This document shows positions 42,329-51,339 of a DNA stretch of 64,000 nt, in pieces. Where the stretch lies: contig JANINS010000003.1 in NCBI GenBank assembly GCA_024508725.1, forward strand, positions 248,001 through 312,000. Reading direction: 5' to 3'. The notes under the pieces were generated by a model, which saw only the letters and a list, made by a program, of their open reading frames with translations, made no database searches and had not been told where the DNA came from. This DNA comes from Chitinophagaceae bacterium. GTDB lineage: Bacteria > Bacteroidota > Bacteroidia > Chitinophagales > Chitinophagaceae. Made by a program: the position numbers and the translations under genes. Positions within the stretch are counted from its first letter, which is position 1. Each line of letters begins with the position of its first letter.

Positions 42329-42336
42329 CAAATATA
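42329..42336 (-). promoter_or_regulatory. -7 box TATATTTG upstream of recG
   Basis: An exact TAnnTTTG match on the minus strand. Four bases separate it from the in-frame ATC proposed as the start, the same spacing as at the LMW phosphatase gene (19039-19051). Confidence 0.5.
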
Positions 42337-42371
42337 GTTCAGATGATAGTTGACAGACGACAGTTCATAGT

Positions 42372-42430
42372 TCGGAACGTTGAAGTGAGTGACACAAGAG
42401 TTGATGCCATGAAAAACTGTTGCCGGCTAA
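42372..42430 (+). repeat. Dispersed repeat, copy upstream of trpS
   Basis: It reads TCGGAACGTTGAAGTGAGTG then ACACAAGAGTTGATGCCATG and AAAAACTGTTGCCGGCTAA. It is co-oriented with trpS and ends about 40 nt upstream of its -7 box. Confidence 0.6.
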
Positions 42431-42469
42431 AAAAGCCTTCTTTCACTTCATTCACCATTGACTATTCAT

Positions 42470-42477
42470 TAATTTCG
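42470..42477 (+). promoter_or_regulatory. Probable -7 box of trpS (TAATTTCG)
   Basis: One mismatch to TAnnTTTG. It is 6 nt before the ATG at 42484, and supports that ATG over upstream in-frame starts. Confidence 0.4.
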
Positions 42478-42483
42478 CCGCCT

Positions 42484-43479
42484 ATGGCAAAAGAGATCGT
42501 AGTTAGTGGCATTCGTCCGACGGGTTTTTTGCACCTCGGCAATTATTTTGGAGCGATGCGAAATTATGTTCGCATGCAGGATGAATATGATTGTTATTTC
42601 TTCGTTGCCAACTGGCATGCATTGACTACACATCCTGACACGAAAGAATTACGCAACAGTGTTTACCGTGTAATTGCAGAGAATGTTGCCTGTGGACTGG
42701 ATCCTGAGAAAGTGGCTTTGTATGTTCAGAGTGATATTCCTGAAATTGCTGAGTTGTATCTCTACCTGAACACAATGGCATACAAAGGTGAGCTGGAAAA
42801 AACCACCACTTTTAAAGAGAAAGTTCGTTTGTCGCCCGATAATGTGAATGCAGGTTTACTTACTTATCCAGTGTTGATGGCTGCTGATATTTTGATCCAT
42901 CGTGCCGTGAAGGTTCCGGTGGGTAAAGACCAGGAACAGCATTTGGAAATGGCGAGAAATTTTGCTGAACGTTTCAATCATCGGTATGGTGATGTATTGC
43001 CTTCGCCATATCCATTCAACTTTGGGAGTGAGCTGGTGAAGATCATGAGTCTTGATGGCAATGGAAAAATGAGCAAGAGTGAGAACCAGATGGCTACCAT
43101 TTACCTGGCTGATGATGATGAAGCGGTGAGAAAAAAGATCATGAAGGCAAAAACAGATTCGGGTCCAACGGAAAATAATGCTGAGAAGCCGGATTACATC
43201 CAGAATCTTTTTACTTTAATGAGCATTGTTAGTGATGCATCGGTTCGTGAGAAGTTTGATGCTGATTTCAACAATTGTGTTATCCGTTACGGCGATATGA
43301 AAAAGCAATTGGCTGAAGATATGGTGAATTTTATTCGCCCGATTCGTGAAAAAGCAGCCGACATCCAGAACAATAAAGAATTGCTGGAAAAGATCATCAA
43401 AACCGGGGCTGAAAAAGCAAGAGCGAGTGCTGCTAAAACACTTGCTGAGGTGAGAAAAGCCATGGTGATGAACTACTAA
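42484..43479 (+). CDS. trpS: Tryptophan--tRNA ligase
   Basis: A class I synthetase that charges tRNA-Trp. The HIGH-type motif is GIRPTGFLHLGNY near residue 9 and the KMSKS motif is GNGKMSKSENQ near residue 195. The 331 residues match the bacterial TrpRS length of about 330. A longer frame starting at 42343 is rejected because it would translate the dispersed repeat and the promoter. The deoxynucleoside kinase gene follows on the same strand. Confidence 0.96.
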   Translation: MAKEIVVSGIRPTGFLHLGNYFGAMRNYVRMQDEYDCYFFVANWHALTTHPDTKELRNSVYRVIAENVACGLDPEKVALYVQSDIPEIAELYLYLNTMAYKGELEKTTTFKEKVRLSPDNVNAGLLTYPVLMAADILIHRAVKVPVGKDQEQHLEMARNFAERFNHRYGDVLPSPYPFNFGSELVKIMSLDGNGKMSKSENQMATIYLADDDEAVRKKIMKAKTDSGPTENNAEKPDYIQNLFTLMSIVSDASVREKFDADFNNCVIRYGDMKKQLAEDMVNFIRPIREKAADIQNNKELLEKIIKTGAEKARASAAKTLAEVRKAMVMNY

Positions 43480-43483
43480 GAGG

Positions 43484-43580
43484 AAATATCCAAATACTGA
43501 AATTCCAAATTCCAGTATGGGAAAACTTTTATTACTTTACCGCCCCATGGTATTTGGGATTTTATAACTGGAATTTATTA
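43484..43580. repeat. A-arm/T-arm inverted repeat between trpS and the kinase gene
   Basis: The left arm CCAAATACTGAAATTCCAAA TTCCAG (43490-43515) pairs imperfectly with TGGTATTTGGGATTTTATAA and CTGGAATTT (43548-43575). It fills the gap between the two genes. Confidence 0.65.
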
Positions 43581-43584
43581 TTTG

Positions 43585-44220
43585 ATGGCAAAAGCAAAGA
43601 AACCAAAACATATTGCCGTAGCAGGTAATATCGGAGCAGGTAAGACCACTTTAACTGAAATGCTGAGCAAGCATTATCGCTGGATTCCCCAGTTTGAAGA
43701 TGTGGATCACAATCCTTACCTGATGGATTTTTATGAGGATATGCCCCGCTGGAGTTTTAACCTGCAGATTTACTTTCTTAATTCTCGTTTGAACCAATTA
43801 CTGGAAATTCAGCGTGGTACAGAGACCATCATCCAGGATAGAACGATCTATGAAGATGCCAACATCTTCGCTCCTAACCTGCACGATATGGGTTTGATGA
43901 GCAAGAGAGATTTTGAGAACTACTATGGATTTTTCCAGACGTTAAAGTCGATGGTGCAACCTCCAGACCTGATGATCTTCTTAAAAGCCTCGGTTCCTAC
44001 TTTGGTAGGACAGATACAGAAAAGAGGAAGGGAATACGAAGAGAACATTCGTTTGGATTATCTGAAAAAGCTGAATGAGCTTTATAATAAATGGATCGAT
44101 AATTACAAAGAAGGTCAGCTACTGATCATTGATGTAGACAAGAATAAATTCGCAGAGAAAGAAGAAGACTTTGGAGAGATCGTAAACAAAGTTGATGCAA
44201 TGTTGTTCGGTCTGTTCTAG
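43585..44220 (+). CDS. Deoxynucleoside kinase
   Basis: This phosphorylates deoxynucleosides in nucleotide salvage. The 211 residues contain the P-loop GNIGAGKTTL near residue 13, the substrate segment PRWSFNLQIYFLNSRLNQLL, and IIQDRTIYEDANIF (the DRS-like motif). A LID region RGREYEENIRLDYL follows. The closest family is deoxyadenosine/deoxyguanosine kinase. The ATG at 43585 is preferred over an adjacent TTG. Confidence 0.93.
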   Translation: MAKAKKPKHIAVAGNIGAGKTTLTEMLSKHYRWIPQFEDVDHNPYLMDFYEDMPRWSFNLQIYFLNSRLNQLLEIQRGTETIIQDRTIYEDANIFAPNLHDMGLMSKRDFENYYGFFQTLKSMVQPPDLMIFLKASVPTLVGQIQKRGREYEENIRLDYLKKLNELYNKWIDNYKEGQLLIIDVDKNKFAEKEEDFGEIVNKVDAMLFGLF

Positions 44221-44242
44221 TTGCTTACTTAAATCGTTTTAG

Positions 44243-44270
44243 AAGCTTCGTATTACGGAGCTTTTTTATA
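44243..44270 (+). terminator. Terminator after the deoxynucleoside kinase gene
   Basis: AAGCT (44243-44247) with inner CG pairs opposite AGCTT (44259-44263), followed by TTTTTATA. The stem is short. Confidence 0.6.
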
Positions 44271-44300
44271 CCTCAACTTTGCTTTACATTGACGGTGGAA

Positions 44301-44843
44301 CTAATGCAAAAAAGACAAAGGCAATCGTTTCCGGATCTCTGCTTTTACAGTATCATATTTATTCTTAAGCACACCTGATTCTAAGAACACATCAGCATCG
44401 TACATTTTTGCTCCCATTTGCAAAACAGGTCGAATGGCAATATTGTATCTCTTTCTATAAGCTTCAGGATCTTTCAACTTCACTGCCAAAACTGTTTCAA
44501 AAACCGGTGCGTCATTTCTTACAACCTTGATGTTTGTTTCATTTACATCGTCGATCTCATTCCAACGAATCAAACCTGTTGACACTCCCGCAGGATTGTA
44601 CAAGATCCCTTCATCATCCATTCTAAAAATTACAGGAGTTTTTATAAATCTCCATGTAAAATTTAACACCAGGAATGTTCCAATAGCGATCACTCCATAA
44701 GCTGCATAGATGAATATCTTGTCCTCGATAGGTTGTTGCGGATCAATCAAAACGAATTTGTAAAAAAGCCACATGAGCAGCAGCACAAAAGGAATGGGAA
44801 TGAGGTAAGCAAATCGGTTATATCTGATTTCAATTGGTTGCAT
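44301..44843 (-). CDS. Membrane protein with PH-like domain (STM3941-type)
   Basis: A 180-residue protein: two transmembrane helices (YLIPIPFVLLLMWLFYKFV and IFIYAAYGVIAIGTFLVLNF) in the N-terminal half, then a small beta domain of PH-like type: FRMDDEGILYNPAGVSTGLI, RWNEIDDVNETNIKVVRND. It resembles widely distributed STM3941-like proteins of unknown function. The broken gene at 31300 has the same architecture (two helices, then ...WSDI...). Confidence 0.75.
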   Translation of the reverse strand: MQPIEIRYNRFAYLIPIPFVLLLMWLFYKFVLIDPQQPIEDKIFIYAAYGVIAIGTFLVLNFTWRFIKTPVIFRMDDEGILYNPAGVSTGLIRWNEIDDVNETNIKVVRNDAPVFETVLAVKLKDPEAYRKRYNIAIRPVLQMGAKMYDADVFLESGVLKNKYDTVKAEIRKRLPLSFLH

Positions 44844-44889
44844 AGCAAAGTTGTTATTGTAAATTAATGCAAAGCCTCGCAGAATTACA

Positions 44890-44922
44890 TAAAAAAATCC
44901 CGCTTAAAAAAGCGGGACTTCT
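44890..44922 (-). terminator. Terminator of pckA
   Basis: On the minus strand GTCCCGCTTTTTTAAGCGGGA forms a stem of TCCCGCTT against AAGCGGGA, followed by TTTTTTT. It is 47 nt downstream of the pckA stop. Confidence 0.88.
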
Positions 44923-44968
44923 CATGGTCATAGCAATCAAAAGAGACCTTTCCTAAACAAAATATATG

Positions 44969-46567
44969 TTATGCTTTTGGTGCAGCAGCGAGAATTTCTT
45001 CACTAACTCCACTTGCATATTTTTCAAAATTTTTCACGAACTGCTGCGCAAGATCTTTTGCTTTCGCATCGTATGCAGCCTTGTCATCCCATGTGTTTCT
45101 TGGATTCAGAATTTCATCAGGAACATTCGGACAAGATTTCGGCATCATCATTCCAAATACCGGGTGTTGTTCAAATTCAACATTATCCAGATCCCCATTC
45201 AATGCAGCAGTGATCATTGCTCTTGTATAGCCCAGTTTCATCCTGTGACCAACACCGTATGGACCACCACTCCATCCAGTGTTCACCATCCACACATTTA
45301 CATTCTGCTCGTTCATTTTTTTACCCAACATCTCAGCATATTGTCCCGGATGCAAAGGAAGAAACGGAGCACCAAAACATGCACTGAAAGTAAGTTTTGG
45401 TTCAGTTACACCAGCTTCTGTACCTGCAACTTTTGCAGTGTATCCACTGATGAACTGGTACATTGCCTGTCCTGGAGTGAGTTTGCTGATCGGAGGAAAA
45501 ACACCTGACGCATCACATGTTAAGAAGAAAATATTCTTCGGTAATCCACCAATAGATGGTTCCTGTGCATTTGAAATATAATTCAAAGGATAACTTACTC
45601 TCGTATTCTCAGTGATCTTTGAACTCTTAAAATCGATCTGGTTCGTTCCCTCAACAAAAGTTACGTTCTCAACCAAAGCTCCCGGCTTAATTGCTCTGAA
45701 TATTTCAGGCTCTTTGTCTTCACTCAGGTCGATCACTTTTGCATAGCAACCACCTTCGAAGTTGAACACTGAATCATTTGTCCAGCCATGTTCATCATCA
45801 CCGATCAATTTACGATTAGGATCAGCACTCAAAGTTGTTTTACCAGTTCCGCTTAATCCGAAGAAGATCGCAACATCACCATCTTTACCCATGTTGGCAG
45901 AGCAGTGCATGCTGAGCACATTCTTATCGTGTGGTAAAACATAATTTAGAATAGTGAAGATGCCTTTCTTCATCTCACCGGTATAACCTGTACCACCGAT
46001 CAGAATTGTTTTATGCGTAAATGAAACCATTGCAAAATTGTGTTGCCTTGTTCCATCTACTTTTGGATCTGCTTTAAAACCCGGAGCCTGGATGATGTGC
46101 CAGTCAGCTTTAAAATTATCCAGTTCATCTTCAGCAGGACGTAAGAACATGTTATAAGCAAACAGGTTGCTCCATGGATTTTCATTGATCACACGAATGT
46201 TGAGCCTGTGATTAGGATCGGCACATGCATAAGCATCTCTCACCCAAACTTCTTCTTTCTCGTTCAGGTAGTTCATCATTTTCTCTTTCAGCTGAAAGAA
46301 ATATTTTTCTTCAACAGGGATGTTGAAATTGTTCCAATGAACTGAATTTTCCGTTAACGCATCTTTTACTGTGAATTTGTCTAGCGGGCTTCTACCAGTG
46401 AATTCTCCCGTATTGATACAAAGGGCACCGGTATCATTTAATACGCCTTGTCCACGATTTACCGCCTGTTCTACAAGCACTTCAGGAGCAAGCTGGTAAT
46501 GAAATTCCGGTTGTTTAAGTCCAAGCTGGTGTAGTTCTTTAGTAGGAATCATAATTGTTGTGATCAT
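44969..46567 (-). CDS. pckA: Phosphoenolpyruvate carboxykinase (ATP)
   Basis: This converts oxaloacetate + ATP to PEP + CO2 in gluconeogenesis. The ATP-type motif GLSGTGKTTLSADPN is clear, preceded by FTGRSPLDKF and followed by DDEHGW and RVSYPLNYISNA. About 532 residues from the ATG at 46567; an ATG at 46552 (MIPTKELHQLG) is an equally possible start, while the frame start at 46576 is a TTG. A TACTTTTG -7 box lies 24 nt upstream. Note that a GTP-type PEPCK lies 4 kb away on the other strand. Confidence 0.96.
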   Translation of the reverse strand: MITTIMIPTKELHQLGLKQPEFHYQLAPEVLVEQAVNRGQGVLNDTGALCINTGEFTGRSPLDKFTVKDALTENSVHWNNFNIPVEEKYFFQLKEKMMNYLNEKEEVWVRDAYACADPNHRLNIRVINENPWSNLFAYNMFLRPAEDELDNFKADWHIIQAPGFKADPKVDGTRQHNFAMVSFTHKTILIGGTGYTGEMKKGIFTILNYVLPHDKNVLSMHCSANMGKDGDVAIFFGLSGTGKTTLSADPNRKLIGDDEHGWTNDSVFNFEGGCYAKVIDLSEDKEPEIFRAIKPGALVENVTFVEGTNQIDFKSSKITENTRVSYPLNYISNAQEPSIGGLPKNIFFLTCDASGVFPPISKLTPGQAMYQFISGYTAKVAGTEAGVTEPKLTFSACFGAPFLPLHPGQYAEMLGKKMNEQNVNVWMVNTGWSGGPYGVGHRMKLGYTRAMITAALNGDLDNVEFEQHPVFGMMMPKSCPNVPDEILNPRNTWDDKAAYDAKAKDLAQQFVKNFEKYASGVSEEILAAAPKA

Positions 46568-46591
46568 AGCGAACAATCGTTAGTTAGTTTA

Positions 46592-46599
46592 CAAAAGTA
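46592..46599 (-). promoter_or_regulatory. -7 box TACTTTTG of pckA
   Basis: An exact TAnnTTTG match on the minus strand. The expected transcription start is about 46586. Confidence 0.5.
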
Positions 46600-46663
46600 A
46601 GGAGATTGATTAAATACGGAAACGTTTGCGTAATAGTTACACAGACTTTGGGGCATCAACTTT

Positions 46664-46706
46664 CCTGCCGCTTTTCAGCTTTCGTTGCGTCGCACACTTG
46701 TACTTT
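46664..46706 (-). repeat. Dispersed repeat, copy between the CYTH gene and pckA
   Basis: On the minus strand it reads AAGTACAAGTGTGCGACGCA then ACGAAAGCTGAAAAGCGGCA GG. It begins at the CYTH stop codon and is co-oriented with the downstream pckA. Confidence 0.65.
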
Positions 46707-47226
46707 AGGAGATTTGTGCAGCAAGAAGCATATCACTATAAGAATTTGCGATATAATTATCAGGTTGAAGGTCAAACAGGTTAGCGTACATGGAGCATTG
46801 TTCTTTCAATACTTCCACATCCATTTTAGCTGTTCGATCGATGGCTTCGACCTCTATAAATCTTCCCAACCCCTGAACTGTATCAAAATGGAATTTCACA
46901 TTTTCGATGAAGTAAATTCTGCGGGTTTTGTCTACAACTACCTTTATTCCGAGGGTTTTTGTAAGAATATCTTTCAACGCTTTTGAAGGATTATGTTCGT
47001 ATAAAATGATATCCGATTGCTTCGCTCCTGCTTCATTTTTTCTTTCGTAGTGGATCAAAGCATTCTCGATGTTGCCTTCTCTCAACTTCAATCTGCCTGA
47101 CTGCACATTGAAATACGTGTCTACCTGGTGATCTTCTCCTTTAAAAATGGGATTGAGTTTTTTTAATCTTTCTTCCAATACATCAGGGTCATTCACTTTT
47201 GCTTTGAATTCAAAATTAACTGCCAT
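46705..47226 (-). CDS. CYTH-domain protein (class IV adenylate cyclase-like)
   Basis: A 173-residue CYTH/triphosphate tunnel metalloenzyme. It has the N-terminal acidic start VNFEFKAKVNDPDVLEERL in place of the usual ExExK (here FEFKAK), the strand LKLREG, YERKNEAGAKQSD, and later VVDKTRRIYFIENVKFHFD and FIEVEAIDR. Family activities include adenylate cyclase, thiamine triphosphatase and polyphosphate hydrolysis; the substrate is not clear. It lies 2 nt from the TonB-dependent receptor gene. Confidence 0.85.
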   Translation of the reverse strand: MAVNFEFKAKVNDPDVLEERLKKLNPIFKGEDHQVDTYFNVQSGRLKLREGNIENALIHYERKNEAGAKQSDIILYEHNPSKALKDILTKTLGIKVVVDKTRRIYFIENVKFHFDTVQGLGRFIEVEAIDRTAKMDVEVLKEQCSMYANLFDLQPDNYIANSYSDMLLAAQIS

Positions 47227-47228
47227 GC

Positions 47229-49133
47229 TTAAAGATTTATTTTAAAGCCACTCATGAACCATCTGCCCGGCATTTGCGAACCAAGCACATCCTGGTAATT
47301 TTTATCAAACACGTTATCAATCTCAACAAATAAACTCAATCTATCTTTCAGCATCAAACCTTCGATCTTAGAATTCAATACAAAATATTGTGCTGAAACA
47401 TTTGCATTGATCGCTGAAGCTGTTTGTGGATCTCGTTTTTTATACAACCCGTTGAAAGCAATTCTTAACCAATCAACCCTGTACTGCAAATTGAAATTGA
47501 AAATATACTTAGCATGAGAAGATATATACAATGATGGCGTTCCGGCTGAAGAATGATCATCCAGCCAAACAAAACCGCTATTCATCCATAAAGATTGTTT
47601 GTTACTAAAGTTTCTTACAAACTGAATATCCATCTCAATTCCTGTAGTTGTTACCTTAGAAATGTTCTTTGCCAAAGCGTAATTACCAGTTGGAGATAGA
47701 TTGTCTTTTCGTGGCATCTGAACATATGGAGTGGTAACATAATCGATCAATTTTGTTTGATACCGCTGGAATGCACTTGCAGATATCTTTAGTGTATTAG
47801 AAAGCAAATAATCAGCACCTAGTTCATAGCTGAATGATCTTTCAGGATCAAGATCAGGATTACCGATTCTTCCGCTGGCAACAAAAGCTTTGTTGTAGTT
47901 ATTGAATCGCTCTGTAAAATCAGCATCTCTTATTGTCTTACCTCCACTGGCTCTTAGTTGCCATTTATGAAGCCTGTAAGAAAGATTGATCTGTGGTACA
48001 AGTTCAGTTCCGATGCCTTCGATCCAGTCTAATCGTAAAGCAGGATTAATGGTGAATTTTTTTGTTGGATTATAATTCAACGAAATGAAACCTGCTGTCT
48101 GGCTAAGATTATGTTTACCCCTATCGTTAGAGTTAATGGCTTTGTTCTGGTATTGAACACCTACAATATAATTTACCTGTTCACTTTGAGTATAGTCATA
48201 AATAACAGAACCCTGTGCCAGCTTTGACTTGCTTTTATTGGGTAACCCAACTGAGTTGAATTGATACGTATCATCAGCAGTTTTATAACTGCCAAGAATT
48301 GATAGCCGTGACTTGTTCTTTTTATAACCGATCCTCAACTGATTCCAGAAAGTTTTTACCTGCTCATTAGCTGTATCAGATATGAATGTTGTATAAAAAT
48401 TCTGGGCTGCAAAATCCCTGCTATCATAAGCAGAACGAACAGAAACATTCCAGTATTGATTGATGTATTGATTCAGCGAAGCAGAGATCGTATTATTATG
48501 AAAGTATCCTTTGATGCCTCGTTGTTGTTGCCCCTCTGCATTGGCACTTAACATACCTACACTTAAAACAGTGTTCCCCTTCTGATAAAATCCTCCGGCA
48601 TTTACATTCATCAAGCCGAATTCCCCTGCTGAAGTTTGTAACTGTAGATGCTTTTGTGTTTCACCTTGTTTAGAAACAAATGTTTTGGTGATGATGTGTA
48701 TCACTCCACCAACAGCTTCACTTCCATACAAAGCAGATGATGCACCTTTCAATACTTCTATCCTATCGATCTCAGCAGTAGCAATTGGAATATAACTATT
48801 AAAGTGTCCTGTGTTGGGATCATTTAAACGAACACCATCCAATATCACCAACACCTGCTGAAATGTACTTCCACGAACAGAGAAATCACTTTGAGATCCT
48901 GCAGGGCCTCTCATCTGAACTTCTAAACCCGGAATATATCGAAGCAGTTCATCGATCGAAGTAACGGGTAGCTGTGTTATCTTATCTCCCTTTAGTGTTA
49001 CTACATTTCTTCCTGTTTTTGATGCTCGTTCAGGAACCATAGTTGATGTTACTGTAACAGGATCGAGTGTTACATCTTGTGCAGTAGCAATAATGGATAC
49101 AAGAAGATACACCGCCAATAATCTCAATTTCAT
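47229..49133 (-). CDS. TonB-dependent outer membrane receptor (BtuB-like)
   Basis: About 634 residues from the ATG at 49133 (MKLRLLAVYLLVSIIATAQ signal peptide); the frame begins at an upstream TTG. The plug domain has VVTLKGDKITQLPVTSIDEL, IPGLEVQMRGPAGSQSDFSV, RGSTFQQVLVILDGVRLND and ALYGSEAVGGVIHIITKTF. A 22-stranded barrel follows, ending GRWFMSGFKINL, with the C-terminal aromatic typical of the beta-signal. It resembles BtuB/vitamin-type receptors and lacks the CarboxypepD_reg extension of SusC. I see no cobalamin riboswitch upstream. The ligand is unknown. Confidence 0.9.
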   Translation of the reverse strand: MKLRLLAVYLLVSIIATAQDVTLDPVTVTSTMVPERASKTGRNVVTLKGDKITQLPVTSIDELLRYIPGLEVQMRGPAGSQSDFSVRGSTFQQVLVILDGVRLNDPNTGHFNSYIPIATAEIDRIEVLKGASSALYGSEAVGGVIHIITKTFVSKQGETQKHLQLQTSAGEFGLMNVNAGGFYQKGNTVLSVGMLSANAEGQQQRGIKGYFHNNTISASLNQYINQYWNVSVRSAYDSRDFAAQNFYTTFISDTANEQVKTFWNQLRIGYKKNKSRLSILGSYKTADDTYQFNSVGLPNKSKSKLAQGSVIYDYTQSEQVNYIVGVQYQNKAINSNDRGKHNLSQTAGFISLNYNPTKKFTINPALRLDWIEGIGTELVPQINLSYRLHKWQLRASGGKTIRDADFTERFNNYNKAFVASGRIGNPDLDPERSFSYELGADYLLSNTLKISASAFQRYQTKLIDYVTTPYVQMPRKDNLSPTGNYALAKNISKVTTTGIEMDIQFVRNFSNKQSLWMNSGFVWLDDHSSAGTPSLYISSHAKYIFNFNLQYRVDWLRIAFNGLYKKRDPQTASAINANVSAQYFVLNSKIEGLMLKDRLSLFVEIDNVFDKNYQDVLGSQMPGRWFMSGFKINL

Positions 49134-49420
49134 TTTGCGCAGTTTCAGCGGCAAAGAAACTTACTCAGATCAAATCTTCAAATTGTTTTCATGATTCGTG
49201 TATTGCAATAGATAATGTTGAACAAATCATGAATGCTGATCCTGCATGTTGCAACATTGTTTACCTGATAAAATACGCATAATAGCGTGACAAAAATCAT
49301 TGATGCTGCAACTGCTACTGTTCACCTTTACATCGCCTTCTTAGTTAAGCCTCTAACGACGGCTTGCCATATGAAACTTCAACAGCATCTGCTGATATAT
49401 ACTTATCAAATCAATTTGTT

Positions 49421-51289
49421 ATGAAAACTCAAAGCAACCTTACTGATTTTGAGCCCTATCACGTGAAAGATGAACTTAAAACATGGGTAGAGCAAATGGC
49501 TTCTCATTGTGAAGCAGAAAACATTTACTGGTGCGACGGATCTCAACAGGAATATGATAGCCTGTGTAATCTTCTTGTACAAAAAGGAACTTTTATCAAA
49601 CTAAATCCTGAAAAACGACCTAATAGTTTTGCATGTTTCAGTGATCCAAGTGATGTGGCTCGTGTAGAAGACAAAACTTTTATCTGCAGCCGGAGAAAAG
49701 AAGATGCAGGACCAACCAACAATTGGATGGCTCCTGATAAAATGAAGAAGAAACTGAATGACCTGTTGCTTGGTTCAATGAAAGGAAGAACATTGTATGC
49801 CATTCCTTTCTGTATGGGCCCGATCGGATCGCCGTTGTCTCGTTACGGAGTTCAGATTACCGATTCAGAGTATGTGGTAGTAAACATGAAGATCATGACA
49901 CGCATCGGCTCTGAAGTTGTTCCTTATCTCAGCAAGAACAATTATGTAAAATGTGTGCATACTGTTGGTGCTCCGTTAGAAAGATTCCAGGAAGATGTGA
50001 AATGGCCGTGCAACCCTGATGTGAAATACATCTCTCATTTCCCTGAAGAAAGACTGATCATTTCTTATGGTAGTGGTTACGGCGGAAATGCATTGCTGGG
50101 TAAAAAATGTTTCGCTCTTCGTATTGCATCAGTTTTAGGAAGAGAAGAGAACTGGCTGGCAGAGCACATGCTGATACTGGGTGTAGAATCTCCTCAAAAA
50201 GAAAAGACCTATGTGGCTGCAGCTTTCCCAAGTGCATGTGGTAAAACCAATTTTGCAATGATGATCCCGCCAAAAGAATTTGATGGCTGGAAAGTAACTA
50301 CCGTTGGTGATGATATTGCATGGATACATAGAGGTGAAGGCGGTGCATTGTATGCTATCAATCCTGAAGCAGGATATTTTGGTGTGGCTCCCGGAACAAA
50401 TTATAAGACGAATCCAAACGCCATGGAATCGATCAAAGCAAACACCATCTTTACAAACGTTGCCGTTACTGAAGACAAAGATGTATGGTGGGAAGGATTA
50501 ACTCCTGAAGTACCTGCAAATCTTACCGACTGGAGAGGTCAACCTTATGATCCTGCAAGTGGCAAACCTGCAGCACATCCTAACGCAAGATTCACAGCTC
50601 CTGCATATCAAAATCCGGCGATCGATTCTGATTGGGATAATCCTGATGGCGTTCACATTGAGGCGTTCATTTTTGGTGGAAGAAGAAGCACTGTTGTACC
50701 ATTAGTATATCAATCATTCAACTGGAACTTTGGTACTTATTTGGCTGCTACTATGGGTAGTGAAATGACAGCTGCAGCCTTTGGTGAAATAGGAAAAGTG
50801 AGAAGAGATCCGTTTGCGATGTTACCATTCATGGGTTATCACATGGCCGAATACATCAATCACTGGTTACAGTTTGGTCGTGAATTACCAAATGCACCAA
50901 GAATATTCGGTGTAAACTGGTTCAGAAAAGATGAGAATGGAAAATTCTTATGGCCAGGTTATGGAGACAATATTCGTGTATTGAAATGGATCGTTGAACG
51001 TAGCAAGGGAAGAGCTTCTGCAGTAGAAAGTCCTATCGGATGGATGCCACGTTACCAGGACATGAGCTTACAGGGACTGGATGGTTTTACAGAAGAAAAA
51101 TTCAATGAGCTGATGACTGTTGACAGGGAACCATGGAAACAGGAGCTACTTTCTCATGAAGAGCTTTTCGAAAAAATGTATGATAAACTTCCAAAAGAAT
51201 TCTTCTTTATAAGAGAACTATTGCTCTCTGCTCTGTGGAGATCTCCTGAACACTGGGGACTTCAACCAGAACAACTGGAACACCAATAA
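49421..51289 (+). CDS. Phosphoenolpyruvate carboxykinase (GTP)
   Basis: This performs the same gluconeogenic reaction as pckA but with GTP and a different fold branch. The 622 residues from the ATG at 49421 ([10 protein letters not shown]) have the family signatures: [13 protein letters not shown] (kinase-1 loop with the reactive Cys), [27 protein letters not shown] and [15 protein letters not shown] longer frame from a TTG at 49364 adds 19 residues of upstream sequence and is rejected. It is divergent from the TonB receptor and followed by a strong terminator. Confidence 0.96.
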   Translation: MKTQSNLTDFEPYHVKDELKTWVEQMASHCEAENIYWCDGSQQEYDSLCNLLVQKGTFIKLNPEKRPNSFACFSDPSDVARVEDKTFICSRRKEDAGPTNNWMAPDKMKKKLNDLLLGSMKGRTLYAIPFCMGPIGSPLSRYGVQITDSEYVVVNMKIMTRIGSEVVPYLSKNNYVKCVHTVGAPLERFQEDVKWPCNPDVKYISHFPEERLIISYGSGYGGNALLGKKCFALRIASVLGREENWLAEHMLILGVESPQKEKTYVAAAFPSACGKTNFAMMIPPKEFDGWKVTTVGDDIAWIHRGEGGALYAINPEAGYFGVAPGTNYKTNPNAMESIKANTIFTNVAVTEDKDVWWEGLTPEVPANLTDWRGQPYDPASGKPAAHPNARFTAPAYQNPAIDSDWDNPDGVHIEAFIFGGRRSTVVPLVYQSFNWNFGTYLAATMGSEMTAAAFGEIGKVRRDPFAMLPFMGYHMAEYINHWLQFGRELPNAPRIFGVNWFRKDENGKFLWPGYGDNIRVLKWIVERSKGRASAVESPIGWMPRYQDMSLQGLDGFTEEKFNELMTVDREPWKQELLSHEELFEKMYDKLPKEFFFIRELLLSALWRSPEHWGLQPEQLEHQ

Positions 51290-51296
51290 TTTTAAT

Positions 51297-51328
51297 AAGA
51301 AGCGTATTCAAATGAATACGCTTCTTTA
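51297..51328 (+). terminator. Terminator after the GTP-PEPCK gene
   Basis: AGAAGCGTATTC (51298-51309) pairs perfectly with GAATACGCTTCT (51314-51325) around AAAT. Confidence 0.9.
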
Positions 51329-51339
51329 ACTTTCGCTTT

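Noticed and set aside
49155-49420. Cobalamin riboswitch upstream of the BtuB-like receptor
   Set aside because: I looked for the conserved B12-box and core helices and found no convincing match in the 266-nt divergent spacer.
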